Origin: Hesseltinella vesiculosa
Taxonomy: Eukaryota > Mucoromycota > Mucoromycetes > Mucorales > Cunninghamellaceae
Direction: 5' to 3'
Length of the DNA stretch: 64,000 nt
NCBI GenBank assembly: GCA_002104935.1
Contig: MCGT01000003.1
Span: 682,001 to 746,000, forward strand
Positions 23,145 to 33,823 of the stretch are shown in pieces (position 1 is the stretch's first letter; every line of letters starts with the position of its first letter). The notes beneath the pieces were generated by a model that saw only the letters and a list, made by a program, of their open reading frames with translations, was not told the DNA's origin and ran no database searches. A program made the position numbers and the translations under genes.

Positions 23145-23687
23145 TCATTCCTTCTTGTCCTTGGTGTCCTTGGCCTGGCCACGGGAGATCAAAATCGTGC
23201 CGGTCAGCATCAAACTCGCCCCCGCCCACCACCGAAGGGACAACGGCTCTTGAAAGACAACATGGCCCAGGATTGCCTAAAAAACAAGAAGGATGGTTCA
23301 TATGAAAATGCAGTGGCAAGCGGGCCTACTTACGGAGGTGGCAAGGTTGGCGGCGCCATTGACAATGGTGACTTGGATCGAGGAGGGGGCCTTGTTCAAG
23401 GCCTTTGTAAACAGCGTCCACATGAGCGAATTGCAAGCAAAAACCAGTATAAAACATGTTGCCCGCACAATGAAAAGAGGCATCTAAAAAACGGGTGAGT
23501 TGCTGCCACCCATCCCTCCTAAGAACTTTACGCTGATATCCTTGGGTGCAAACCAGTCGTATTGCGAATAGTAATGCGCTACCACATTCACGTAAGCTGC
23601 GGTGCGTTCATCAGTAAATAGCTTGGCAAACACTGAAGAAAGAGCTGCAAAGCACCCGGATAAAACGGCGGCAGTAAAAAAAGACAT
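23145..23687 (-). CDS. TMEM42-type small EamA/DMT membrane protein
   Basis: Exons 23687-23532, 23483-23334 and 23276-23145 give 145 aa with four predicted membrane helices: FFTAAVLSGCFAALSSVFAKLF, LFIVRATCFILVFACNSLMW, a helix over SIQVTIVNGAANLATSAILG, and WWAGASLMLTGTILISRG. The second half has the EamA (drug/metabolite transporter) pattern PLSLRWWAGASLMLTGTILI and ends in a lysine-rich cytosolic tail. Length and topology match TMEM42, a half-size DMT relative found in animals, plants and some fungi. Its function is not known. It is head-to-head with glucosidase II alpha, 106 bp apart, so the two likely share a promoter. Confidence 0.75.
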
Positions 23688-23793
23688 GAAGATGGAGACA
23701 AACAAAGCGGCCAATTTTTCATTTGACGTGGCATTTTCCCGCTCTTTCTTCGTTTTTTTTTTTTTTTTTTTGAACGCAACAACGTTGATTGCC

Positions 23794-26700
23794 ATGCCAT
23801 TTTCTTCAAGGCAAAGGATACACCTGTACTTGTTGGGCCTGCTTTTGTTTGGCAGTCTTGCCTCAGCCATGAAAACGGAAGACTTCAAGACATGCTCGCA
23901 ATCCGGATTTTGCCAACGCAATCGCCTGTATGCAGATGATGCGGCGGCCCTTGGTGACGCCTTTCGGTCGCCTTATGCGGTGGATGCCGATTCCCTGCAC
24001 TTGTCCTTGGAGGACACGGCCCATATCACGGCCGACATCATCAATAAGAATGCTGACAAACGATTCACCATGGCTCTTACGTTCCTGCAAGACAATACCG
24101 TGCGTGTGCAAATGAACGAAAAGGATCCATTGCATCCTCGCTTTGATGCCCATGCCGCCCACACCCTTGTCAAGGCCCCTGTCGCCCAAGCTCCTCAAGC
24201 CGTCGATCGTACGCAAGACAATCAAGTCACCATGATCTTGGATGCTTCCCGCAAAGTCATTGTCACGCTTGAACCTGTGAAGGTCGACTTCTTGGTCAAC
24301 GACGCCTCCGTCATCACCCTCAACGACCGGGGCTTCTTCAATTTTGAACACCTCCGCACAAAGGAATCCCACAAGCCCAAAATGATCCAACAACAAAACG
24401 ACGATGGCACTCTTGAGGACGTCCAGCATGCTGCCGAAGACACCATGTGGGAAGAAACCTTCAAATCCTGGACCGACCCCAAGCCCAACGGCCCTGAATC
24501 CATTGCCTTGGATATCTCTTTCAACGGCTTTTCCCATGTCTATGGCATCCCGGTAAATATTCTGGGCAAGACAAAACCTGCCCTGACCCTGCTCTCTTTT
24601 GCTTTTTTTGCTAGGAACACGCCTCAACTCTTTCTCTCAAAGAAACTCGGTACGAGCCATTTTTACCTTACTGCCTCATCTCTGACCCTCTTTTCCTGAC
24701 ATTGTTAGTGGCGGCGACAATGCTTATACAGAACCTTATCGTCTCTACAACACCGACGTCTTTGAATATGCCTTGGACAGCCCCACGTCACTCTACGGTG
24801 CTATTCCCTTTATGACCGCCCATCGCAAAGATTTGTCTGCCGGTATCTTTTGGATGAACCCCTCGGAAACCTGGATTGATATTGTCAAAACCAAATCATC
24901 CAAGGTAAGCTTCTTTCTTCATCATTTTTTTGCACCAGCTCACACTTCCAATTTTTTTTTTAGAATTCTTTGGCCAAGTTACTTGATTTTGGCAAAAAGG
25001 AAGTGACCACCACGCAAACGCACTGGATGTCCGAAGCTGGTGTGTTGGATCTGTTTGTGTTCTTGGGACCCACTGCCAAAGATGTCTTGCGTCAGTACAC
25101 CTCCCTCACCGGCACCCCCGCCTTGCCTCAGCAATTTGCCATCGGTTACCATCAATGCCGCTGGAATTACATCAACCAGAAAGACGTTCTCGAAGTCGAC
25201 CAGAAATTTGACGAGTTTGAAATGCCATACGATGTCATCTGGCTCGACATTGAGTACACCGTCGAGAAAAAGTATTTTACCTGGGACAACACCAAATTCC
25301 CCGACCCCATTGCCATGGAAAAGCAATTGGACGACAAGGGCCGCCAGGTAATAAAAAAAAAAAAAAAAAAAAAAGCGAACACCTTCCGCCGCCATCGCAC
25401 AACCGTTCACACTCTCCCCTTTTTTTAAAAAAAGCTGGTGGCCATTGTCGATCCTCACATCAAGCGGGCCGACGACTTCCCCGTGTTTGAGGTGGCCAAC
25501 AAAGACCATTACTTTGTGCAAAAACCCACTGGCGGCGACTATGAAGGTTGGTGCTGGCCAGGTCAGTCCTCGTGGCCTGATTTCTTCGATCCCAAGGTTT
25601 GCCAATGGTGGCAGTCGCTCTTTGCCTTTGACAAGTTTGTTGGCACTCGCGAAAACGTCCACATTTGGCACGACATGAACGAACCCTCCATCTTCAACGG
25701 CCCTGAAATCACTATGCAAAAGGAAATGATCCACCACGGCAACTGGGAACACCGCAACCTGCACAATCTCTATGGCCTGCTCTCCGTAAGTTTTACGCTC
25801 CGTTTCATCCTCCTGCTCTTCTCACCTCGCCGTTTCTCTCCCAAAGTTTGCTGCCACCTCCGAAGGCGTGCGGACGCGCACAAAGGTGCCCAAGCGTCCG
25901 TTTGTGCTTTCACGTAGCTTCTATGCTGGCGCTCAACGCTACGGGGCTGTGTGGACAGGTGACAACATGGCTGATTGGGACTCGTTGGCGATGTCCATGC
26001 CCATGATCCTCTCCAGCGGCCTGGGCGGCATGCCTTTCAATGGCGCCGACGTGCCAGGCTTCTTTGGTAATCCTGGCCCTGAGCTCCTGGCCCGTTGGTA
26101 CCAAACCGGCGTGTTCCAGCCCTTCTTCCGTGGCCATGCCCATATCGACACCAAGCGTCGGGAGCCCTACCTCGTCGACGAGCCTTACCGATCCATCACT
26201 CGCAAGGCCTTGCGCACCCGCTACGCCCTCCTTCCTTACTGGTACACCCTGTTCTATGACGCCTTCAAAACCGGCACACCCATGATGCGTCCCATGTTTA
26301 TGGAATTCCCCCAAGAAGAGCAAATCTTTGCCATGGAGGACCAGTTCATGGTCGGCGACTCGATCCTCGTCAAGCCCATCACCACCGAACAAACCACCTC
26401 CACTGACGTGTACTTCCCTGGTGAACAAGTAAGAAAAAAGCCCGTCACTCATTTAAAACGCTCACCCCGACCTCTTTTCTCTCAGCCATGGTATGACCTG
26501 GAAACCTATCAGCCCATTTATCACCATGGCTATCGCACGGTGGACGCCCCTCTGGAAAAGATCCCTGCTTACTACCGCGGCGGCCGCATCATCCCACGTC
26601 GTGAACGTCCTCGTCGCAGCTCTGCCGCCATGGCTCTGGATCCCTTCACCTTGATGATTGCGCTGGACAAAAAGGTAACGGGGGAAAAGAAAAGACAAGG

Positions 26701-27086
26701 AGCGAGATCTGATGGTTTTGGTGGTATCATAGAGCAATGCGGAAGGCACGCTGTACTTGGACGATGGTGAATCGTATGATTATGAAGCTGGCACGTTTGC
26801 CCATACGCACTTTGTCTACAACAAAGGCATCTTGACTTGTGACTCATTGCATGCCGATGGGGCCAGTGCGGGAGCGCAAGCCTTTGCCAAGAAAATGAGT
26901 TCTGTTCGTGTTGAACGCTTGGTCTTGATGGGGACCCACAGGCAGCCAAATCGCGTGCAACTCTTGACCAAACAAACCACCCTCGACTTGGCCTTTTCGT
27001 ATCATGAAGCGGTTTCATCCCTGGAAATCCGTGATCCTGCTGTGTCGGTCGTCGAATGTGATTGGACCATTCGTTTCGATTTCTAA
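23794..27086 (+). CDS. ROT2: ER glucosidase II, alpha subunit (GH31)
   Basis: Eight exons (23794-24552, 24615-24649, 24709-24904, 24964-25347, 25435-25785, 25847-26428, 26486-26674, 26733-27086) give 949 aa. A signal peptide of about 25 residues (LLGLLLFGSLASA) precedes FKTCSQSGFCQRNR, the usual glucosidase II start. GH31 landmarks are IWLDIEYT, the nucleophile in WHDMNEPSIF (Asp about 538), acid/base TGDN (Asp about 614) and RGHAHIDTKRREPYL. The enzyme trims the two inner glucoses from N-glycans in the ER lumen for the calnexin cycle and works with a beta subunit carrying the retention signal, which matches the absence of HDEL here. All splice sites are GT-AG. Start chosen because it gives the signal peptide directly. 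Confidence 0.96.
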
Positions 27087-27507
27087 AAATCCAAACAGCC
27101 CCTGATAAATGATTTTCTATTTTTTTTTTTTGGTAACGTTTTGTACAACCGATCAAGAGAAAGAAGGGAGAGTTTTCGGTAGGTTGGAAGGCTGGTCATT
27201 TCCTTTTTAAAAAGGGTCTTTTTCATTATAAAAAAAAAAATAAGAAAACCACAAACAACCGGAGCACTCCACCTCCTTGACAAAGGGCAAAACCAACAAC
27301 CTGGACCATGGTAGCCTGCCTTTTTCAGTTTGGCAGCTTTCACCTCAGAGCAGCGGCGTTTCATTTATTTATTTTTTTGAAAAAAAAAGGGGGGGGAACA
27401 AGTTTGTCTCTTTCTCTCCCCCCTCTCACTCTCCTGCCACTCCAAGGCCCTAAAAAAAGGAGTGTTTTTCTATCCTTTTTGTTTCACTTTTCACCCATAG
27501 TGGAGGC
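27087..27507. other. Intergenic spacer
   Basis: This spacer between the glucosidase II alpha stop and the kelch gene start contains A/T runs and an A8G9 stretch near 27381-27398, with a pyrimidine-rich stretch just upstream of the kelch start. No gene is seen. Confidence 0.4.
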
Positions 27508-30500
27508 ATGTCATTATTGAAGAAATGGTCGATGCGATCGACCAAAAAGCCCCAGAAACGATACCCTTGGTCTCAAAGTAGATTACGCCATGCTCAACGA
27601 CTGCTACCACGCCATGGCTTTGCCTGTTCGGTTCATCGGTCTTATGGTATCATTGTCTTTGGTGGCGCTTACAAACCTCCTTTTAAAAAAGACCTTGTCA
27701 TGATTGATCCTGGTAAGAAAAATTGCCGTCGAGCCCCATAGGTTTTTCACCCATGTCTCCTTTTTTTTAAGAATCCTTGAACGTCCGATTAGTGGCCACC
27801 TCGGGTACAAAGCCAGCTCCTCGTGTGTATTGTACAACCGTGTTATATGGTGATTATCTCTTCAGTAAGTCTAAAAAAGTATCTTAATAGACCTGCTCAT
27901 TTTTTTTTTCTTGTAGTGTACGGTGGCCAGCTTTTAGACCCTAATTTACCTGGGGACGCCAACCTGTATATTCTCAATTTGGGCAAGTCAAAAAAGATGT
28001 CAAGCATCCTTTTTGATCGAGCTAACCGCTTTTCTACCATTTTATTCTTTTTTTACTTTCATTTCAATTGCTTAGAAAGTCAGTGCTGGACAATGACAGG
28101 GTCCTTGCAAGGCATCGGATCACGTTCTGGTCATACCATGGTGGTACATCAAGGCATGGCTTACATTTGGGGCGGGTGTCGGCCCAACGGCGCTCTCTTA
28201 AAAGATCTTTGTGTCTATTCCTTGCATAAAGGTAAAAAAAAAAACTCCTCCTCCCATGGAAGCACAAAACAATGACCGCATCGTGCTCACTTTCTAAAAG
28301 GACTGCAGGGTGACTGGCAATGTCTTGACCTAGAGCATGGACCAACGGCAAGATCCCATCATACAGCTCTCACTTTGGATGGAAAGATGTACATGTAAGG
28401 TTCTGCACTCCGGCGTGGCACAAAACTACGCATTTTTTAACCCGATTTATTTTAGATTTGGGGGAAACAATGGAGAACGGTGTTTTAATGATTTATGGTG
28501 CTATGACATGATGCAGCAATCTTGGTCCCTGATCGAGGCAATGGGTTACATTCCCTGCCCAAGATCTCATACCTCCTCCGTCATCATTGACGGTGTGATT
28601 TACGTGTTTGGTGGAAAAAGTCAAGATGGAACGGACCTGAATGACCTCTACGGATACCGGATCAACGGTAAATCACTACACTCTATTTTTGGCAATTCTT
28701 TTGCGGGGTACAAAAAAAAATAAATACTGATCCACCCCTTCCTTCTAGATCGGTGTTGGTTCATGTTCCAGAATATGGGTCAAGCGCCATCGCCAAGACA
28801 TGACCATGCTCTGGCTGTCCTTGGTCATAGAATCTGCGTCATTGGTGGAAATGCCCCAACTGAATCAAAGTCAGATCTCGACCTCGTCCACATTCTCGAT
28901 CATGGTAAACATAAAAAAAAAAAAAAAACAAGGGGTCCAACACACGTACTTTGGTTCAATCTAGATATCATCACCTATCCACCTGCATCCGACGTACCTT
29001 CTGTCGTGCCTCGCGCCTCCACCAGCCTGCCACTGGCTCCACGACAAAAACATCATTTATCCACCTCCACCCGCTCCACCACGTCTTTGTCCACCCAACT
29101 GTCATCCCACACCCACACCCATTCCCAACGCCTTCCTGCCCGCACCCATTCGCTCCGAGCCGCTGCACGACTCACCAGCTCACCTTCTTCCCAGCCCTCC
29201 CTCCGGCTACGACGCGAACCCATGTCTCCCCTGCAACAATTGATCGACGATACCAACAACAGCCTCCGTCAAGCCCGCTCCGATACTTCCTCTCCTCATC
29301 CTCTTTTGAATGACGACGACCAGCCAACGGCCCCGCCCTCCATCCACTCGGACACTGCGCCGCCGGTGTCGTCGCCGCTGCCCGCCACCCACCCGCCCGA
29401 GCCCGCCCAAGAAGTCCAGCTGGAGCCACCGTCTTCTGGCTCCTGCCCGCCTCCCTCCTCGCCTGCCCCCACCGGCCTCCTTGTGTATGACGTGCCCGAC
29501 AAGAAAAAAGTGGTCCACCGTCACCACCAACACGGCCAGCAATCTCTGATTCCCATCGCCGAGCTTGATCAGCCCTCCACCACCGATGCCGAGCTCCTGG
29601 ACCAGATCGAGCAGCGCGACAATGTCATCCGGTCCATGAAGAACATGGAGCTGTGGTGGCGTACCCGCGTCGCCAAAGCTCGTGGCCTGCCGCTGCCGCT
29701 GCTTTCCCCCTTGGACCTTGCGAAGCACGGAGACGCCGGCCTGCTCACGTCCACCTCCACCGATCTCATTGCCGCCTCGGCCTCCGTTTCCGAGCTACAG
29801 CTGCCGCGCCACAGCCTACCTGAAAAACATCCCGACCTGCTGCACGACGACGACATCCCCGCCGACATCCACCTGCTGGCGTTTCCCGACGACGCCACCC
29901 CTGGCCAGAACAAACGCCTGTTTTTCGAAAACCTGATCACCGCCAAATCCGAGGCCCGCCGCATCCGCCACGACATCTACCTTACGGCCAAGCCTATCTC
30001 TGCCAAGCTCGACCTAGACCATCAGATCTGCCAGGCCGCCTTGGAAGAAGCCAGCCATTACAAGACCTTGTGTGCGGCTCTCTTGTTCAATCAGCCCAGC
30101 CAGTCTGGCCATCCTGCCCGAGACCTCTCGCCTGGCGCGGTGGATCTGCTGGAGCAGGAGCTGGGCCACCGCATGACCCGCTTGGAGCAGAAGCTGCAGA
30201 CCATCCTGGAACTCAACATCTACACCAGCGAGCACCTCGCCCAGTACAGGGACCAGGCCGACGCCAGTCACCGTATGAAGACCACCCTGAACCGCCAGCT
30301 CGAACACGTGCACCAGAAAGCCGTCCAGTACCATGACATGTACGAGGCCCTGCTCAAGCAAATGGTCTCCTTGCAACGCTCCACCATGTCTTACCATTTC
30401 CAAACCGTCCGCAACAAATATGAGCTCCAGCTCCTGGAGCAACAGGTCACATCCATGAAGCAAATCAACCCGCTCAACCTGATCACCCTTGCCCCTCCCG

Positions 30501-30789
30501 TGAAGACCGCGCCGACCGTACTGCCGCCGGCCTTGCTCTTACCTTGCGATCGCCCCCTAGCTCCCTGGCCGACCAAGAGTGGGACGACGTCTTGCGCCAT
30601 TGGCTGGCCAAGAACAAGAACCAGCAGCTCACAAATGACCAGCTCCGCGAACAGCTTCTTGTTTCCTCGGAACTGACCCACCAGCTTCGTCTGGATCTTC
30701 TGCGCAAAACAAACGACTGGCGCTCCACCCTTGTCAATCTGGAAAAAACCAAACTCGCCATCCGTCACCTCAAACGTGCCACACAATGA
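27508..30789 (+). CDS. Kelch-repeat protein with coiled-coil tail (Tea1/Kel1-like), frame break near the end
   Basis: Exons 27508-27712, 27772-27864, 27917-27982, 28076-28231, 28301-28394, 28456-28667, 28749-28904 and 28965-30789 give about 935 aa. Residues 1-327 hold six kelch blades, marked by IIVFGGAYKP, YLFMYGGQL, AYIWGGCRP, MYIFGGNNG, VIYVFGGKS and ICVIGGNAP. A low-complexity Pro/Ser/Thr region follows, then coiled coils from about residue 560. This matches cell-end polarity proteins such as Tea1 and Kel1, which sit at growing tips and bind microtubule or formin partners; the role is inferred. The long last exon changes frame between about 30518 and 30579. Either the C5 run at 30553-30557 lacks one C, or a 62-nt GT...GAG intron (30518-30579) is removed. 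The third intron is GC-AG. Confidence 0.8.
27983..28075 (+). other. GC-AG intron in the kelch gene
   Basis: Donor TTGG|GCAAGT, acceptor TGCTTAG, phase 1. It joins the blade ending NLYILNL to ESQCWTM in the only frame that continues the kelch repeats. The GT inside GCAAGT gives the wrong frame. Confidence 0.8.
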
Positions 30790-30987
30790 TACCTTTTTTT
30801 TGTTTTTTTTTTTTTTTTGCCTGACATTGTACCATAGTTGATTTCATATTAAAAAAATAAATAAAAAGATGCTGGATTTTCTTTTTTTTATACAAAATTT
30901 TTCTGAATTGTTGGAATGCTCTGCTGGGGGATGGTCATGGTTTTAAAAAAAAGAATATGATACAAATTGGGTGGGGCCTGGTTTTTT

Positions 30988-31444
30988 TTAGCCTTCGCGC
31001 CATTGGTATTCACAGGTGTCATTGCAACATTTGTAAAAGATCGATGAAGGTTCATCGGCAGATCGGATTTGGATTTGCATAAAGTAGGCTCGTTCATGCT
31101 CACACTTGGGACAGGTAGCTAGCGAGTAGATGGATGAGACAGATCCGTACCAGAACACCCTCTCCTGTTTTTGCGACTAAAAGCAATGAAGCTTACCTTC
31201 TGTGGAATCGACATTTTCCCAAGCCTTGGCACCGCCAAGAACATCATCTACTTCTTTTCGTTCCAGTAATTTACGGCTGCTCAACTACAGAAGAAGGGAG
31301 GGTCAATCATGCACTATAAAAAAATTTTTTTATACTTACTCGCGAGTTGATAGTGAATTGGTATGGACAGGTTTGGCAAGAAAATATTTGACCACCATCA
31401 TTAGTGACAAGCAGTAAATTGGCACACTGTGGACAGAACAGCAT
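30988..31444 (-). CDS. RPC11: RNA polymerase III subunit C11 (TFIIS-like)
   Basis: Three exons (31444-31340, 31284-31197, 31118-30988) give 107 aa, the standard size. An N-terminal zinc ribbon (MLFCPQC...CQTCPYQF) is followed by the linker KLLERKEVDDVLGGAKAWENV. The TFIIS-type C-terminal ribbon TCPKC...YKCCNDTC carries the catalytic hairpin QIRSADEP. This subunit gives RNA polymerase III its RNA-cleavage activity and takes part in termination and reinitiation. The acidic tip residues Asp-Glu are intact. It is head-to-head with the Src1-like gene, 192 bp apart, and convergent with the kelch gene. Confidence 0.95.
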
Positions 31445-31636
31445 GGTGTTGGTATCGTAATAGGCAAAGAAAAGGAGCCGCAGACGCTCTGCATTTTTTT
31501 TTTCCTTTTTTTTTTTTTAATTTTGGTTCCGCCCAAGTCACAAAACGTGTCTTTTTCTTTTTTCTCTGGATCGTTTCCTCTCTTTGAATCGCTCATTGTA
31601 TTATTTTACTATTAATCTTGTTTTACTCGGTTACCA

Positions 31637-33541
31637 ATGGAAAAAAGCGAGTATTATTACTTTGGTAAGTGGCTTGATCGACATTGGTAGATGCATTAAA
31701 CAAGCGTGACTCGTTCCTTTCCTTTTTTTTTCTTTTTTATTTCTCTAACGCTTTTCCTTGCCACGACATTCTTCTAGACCCCAACTTTGATGTCAAGAAG
31801 TGTTTAAAACCAGAACTGCTGATCATCCTCAAGAAACATGGATTCGATACAAGATATAAGCGGGTCAAGGACATGCGTAAAATGTTTGTTGAAGAGCTCC
31901 TGCCTCAACGAGACCAGCTCCTACAAGATTATGAAGCTGGCCTAGCGCAACGCATCGACACTAGCGATTCAAGTGAAGCGCCAACACCAACGCCCGAAAA
32001 CGATCCCCCTGCCAGCTCGCCCATTGCCAACGGTCATCTCCCACCACAACCTCAGCCAGCCGATCCCACCCAGACCTCCCCCTCTGCCTCTGGACCCGAG
32101 GTGATCGAAATCATCGCCTCGCCCGCCGAAAGCGCAGCTAGCCCAACTTTTTCTGTCGATGACGATGACGACTACACCTTTGATTCCAACGATATCCAAG
32201 ACGAAGAACAAGTCGACATGCTTGAAGGCCGCATGGGCTTCTGGGGGGCTATGGATGATCATGAAGTGGAGGGCCTGATCCGAGGTAAACCCCACGCTGT
32301 CACTCACCCGCTTACTCATCTGTTTGCTAATAGATCAATACCAAGACGTCTCCAAAGATGAACCAACGCTGTTGTACTACCCCAGCTTGCACTATTATCG
32401 ACAAATGTCTGCTCGTTTCTTTCGTGCCCGTATCCTGCCCAATCTGTTCATACTGGTCGTTGTGTGCTTTAGCGTCAGCACGCTGCTGACCATGTTTTAC
32501 TCCTCGCGCGCCCAGCTGCTGCAGAACGGCTACTGCGACTCGGCCTTTCAACAATACCGACTGACGTCCGACGTCTCGTTCATCGACCCGATGCCAAAAT
32601 GTATCCCTTGCCCGGATCATGCCAGCTGCCGCGACGGCCAACTGATGTGCGATCCCTTATACCTACCCCACCGCTCTCTGACCAACCGCCTGGTCAATCT
32701 CTTTTATCCTCTCGCCTCCACCTGTCAAAAGAACAAACTGCTCGATCAATCCGTCACCAACGTCGAAGCCAAGATCCTACGCCTGCTCGCCCGCATCCAA
32801 GGCGAAGCCATGTGCCGCCAGTCCTGGTCTCTCCGCACCCCTTCCAATCCCGACAGCCTTGTCCGGACCGATGCCCGATACATTCGCAACGCCATCCAAT
32901 CCGATCCTCCCTCCGATAACTCAAACATCAAACAACTTGAGCAAGAATACGTCGTCAATCAAGCCTGGGACCTTGTCCTGAACAACCCAAACGTCTTTGT
33001 CGAAAATACGTAAGGCGTCTATCTATTCACTTGAACCGTCGCATCATGGCTACATGATTGTCACTCACTCTTTCCTTGTCTCTCCTTAGCAATGGCACCA
33101 TTTACGTCTCCACTGACAAAGTCTCCTATTCGCTGGGTTGCCTCTCACGACACTATCTTTGGAAATTCTCTACCCCCTTGATCATCCTCGCCTCGACATT
33201 TGCTGGCTATCTTTACGTCTATTGTCAGAATCAATTATCCAAAGAGGTTAGCAAAACCGTGACTGAAGTCATTGACCATCTGGAAAGCCTGGTACGCCCT
33301 GAAGCATAAAAATACAACCCGAAGAGGCTCACTTTTTTTTTTTTTTTTTTGTCTTAAGCGCCAAGATCCCAAGAACCCTTCGGGTAGCTCTGTTGTATCA
33401 TTGCGTGCCAAGTTCATGGATCAGCGCCATCCTAAAATCTGGCAGCAAGCCGCCCTGCAGCTACGCTCGCATCCCAAAATCCATCGTGGCATTATCACCG
33501 AGCATGGCGATCCCGTCGAATATTATGAACTTGCTGCTTGA
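31637..33541 (+). CDS. SRC1: Inner nuclear membrane protein, Src1/Heh (MAN1-like)
   Basis: Five exons (31637-31664, 31778-32284, 32334-33009, 33090-33291, 33359-33541) give 531 aa. The N-terminal HEH/LEM-like fold reads DPNFDVKKCLKPELLIILKK then GFDTRYKRVKDMRKMF. A Pro/Ser/Asp-rich linker follows. Membrane helix 1 lies at about 214-236 (NLFILVVVCFSVSTLLTMF), then a cysteine-containing lumenal domain (CIPCPDHASC), helix 2 at about 430-448 (PLIILASTFAGYLYVYC) and a C-terminal nucleoplasmic winged-helix (MSC) domain. These proteins tether chromatin, including rDNA and telomeres, and help nuclear-pore quality control through ESCRT. Exon 1 codes for only nine and a third residues. Confidence 0.9.
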
Positions 33542-33640
33542 TCACTTGCCGCATCTCTTCCTTTTTCGCCCCACCCATCCACTTGCATAGAATAAATTCC
33601 CCCCTCCCCCCTCCGAGCTGCATAGGACTTTTTTTTTCTA

Positions 33641-33673
33641 CATATATATATACACACACACACACGCACACAC
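33641..33673. repeat. AT/AC dinucleotide microsatellite
   Basis: A (TA)n-(CA)n tract lies in the spacer between the convergent SRC1 and THO2 3' ends. It has no coding role. Confidence 0.9.
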
Positions 33674-33823
33674 TTTCTCTCTCTTGTTGAATATTGAATA
33701 ATTTTTTTTTTAAAAAATAACAAATGCAAAAATGTGTGTTTTTTTCTTTATTACTTGCAATAAGTCATGGAGAACGAAAAGAAACACGGCAGGCTAAGAA
33801 AATAAAAACAAGAAACAAAGAGT

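Noticed and set aside
23863..24627. 254-codon minus-strand frame
   Set aside because: Antisense shadow of glucosidase II alpha exon 1.
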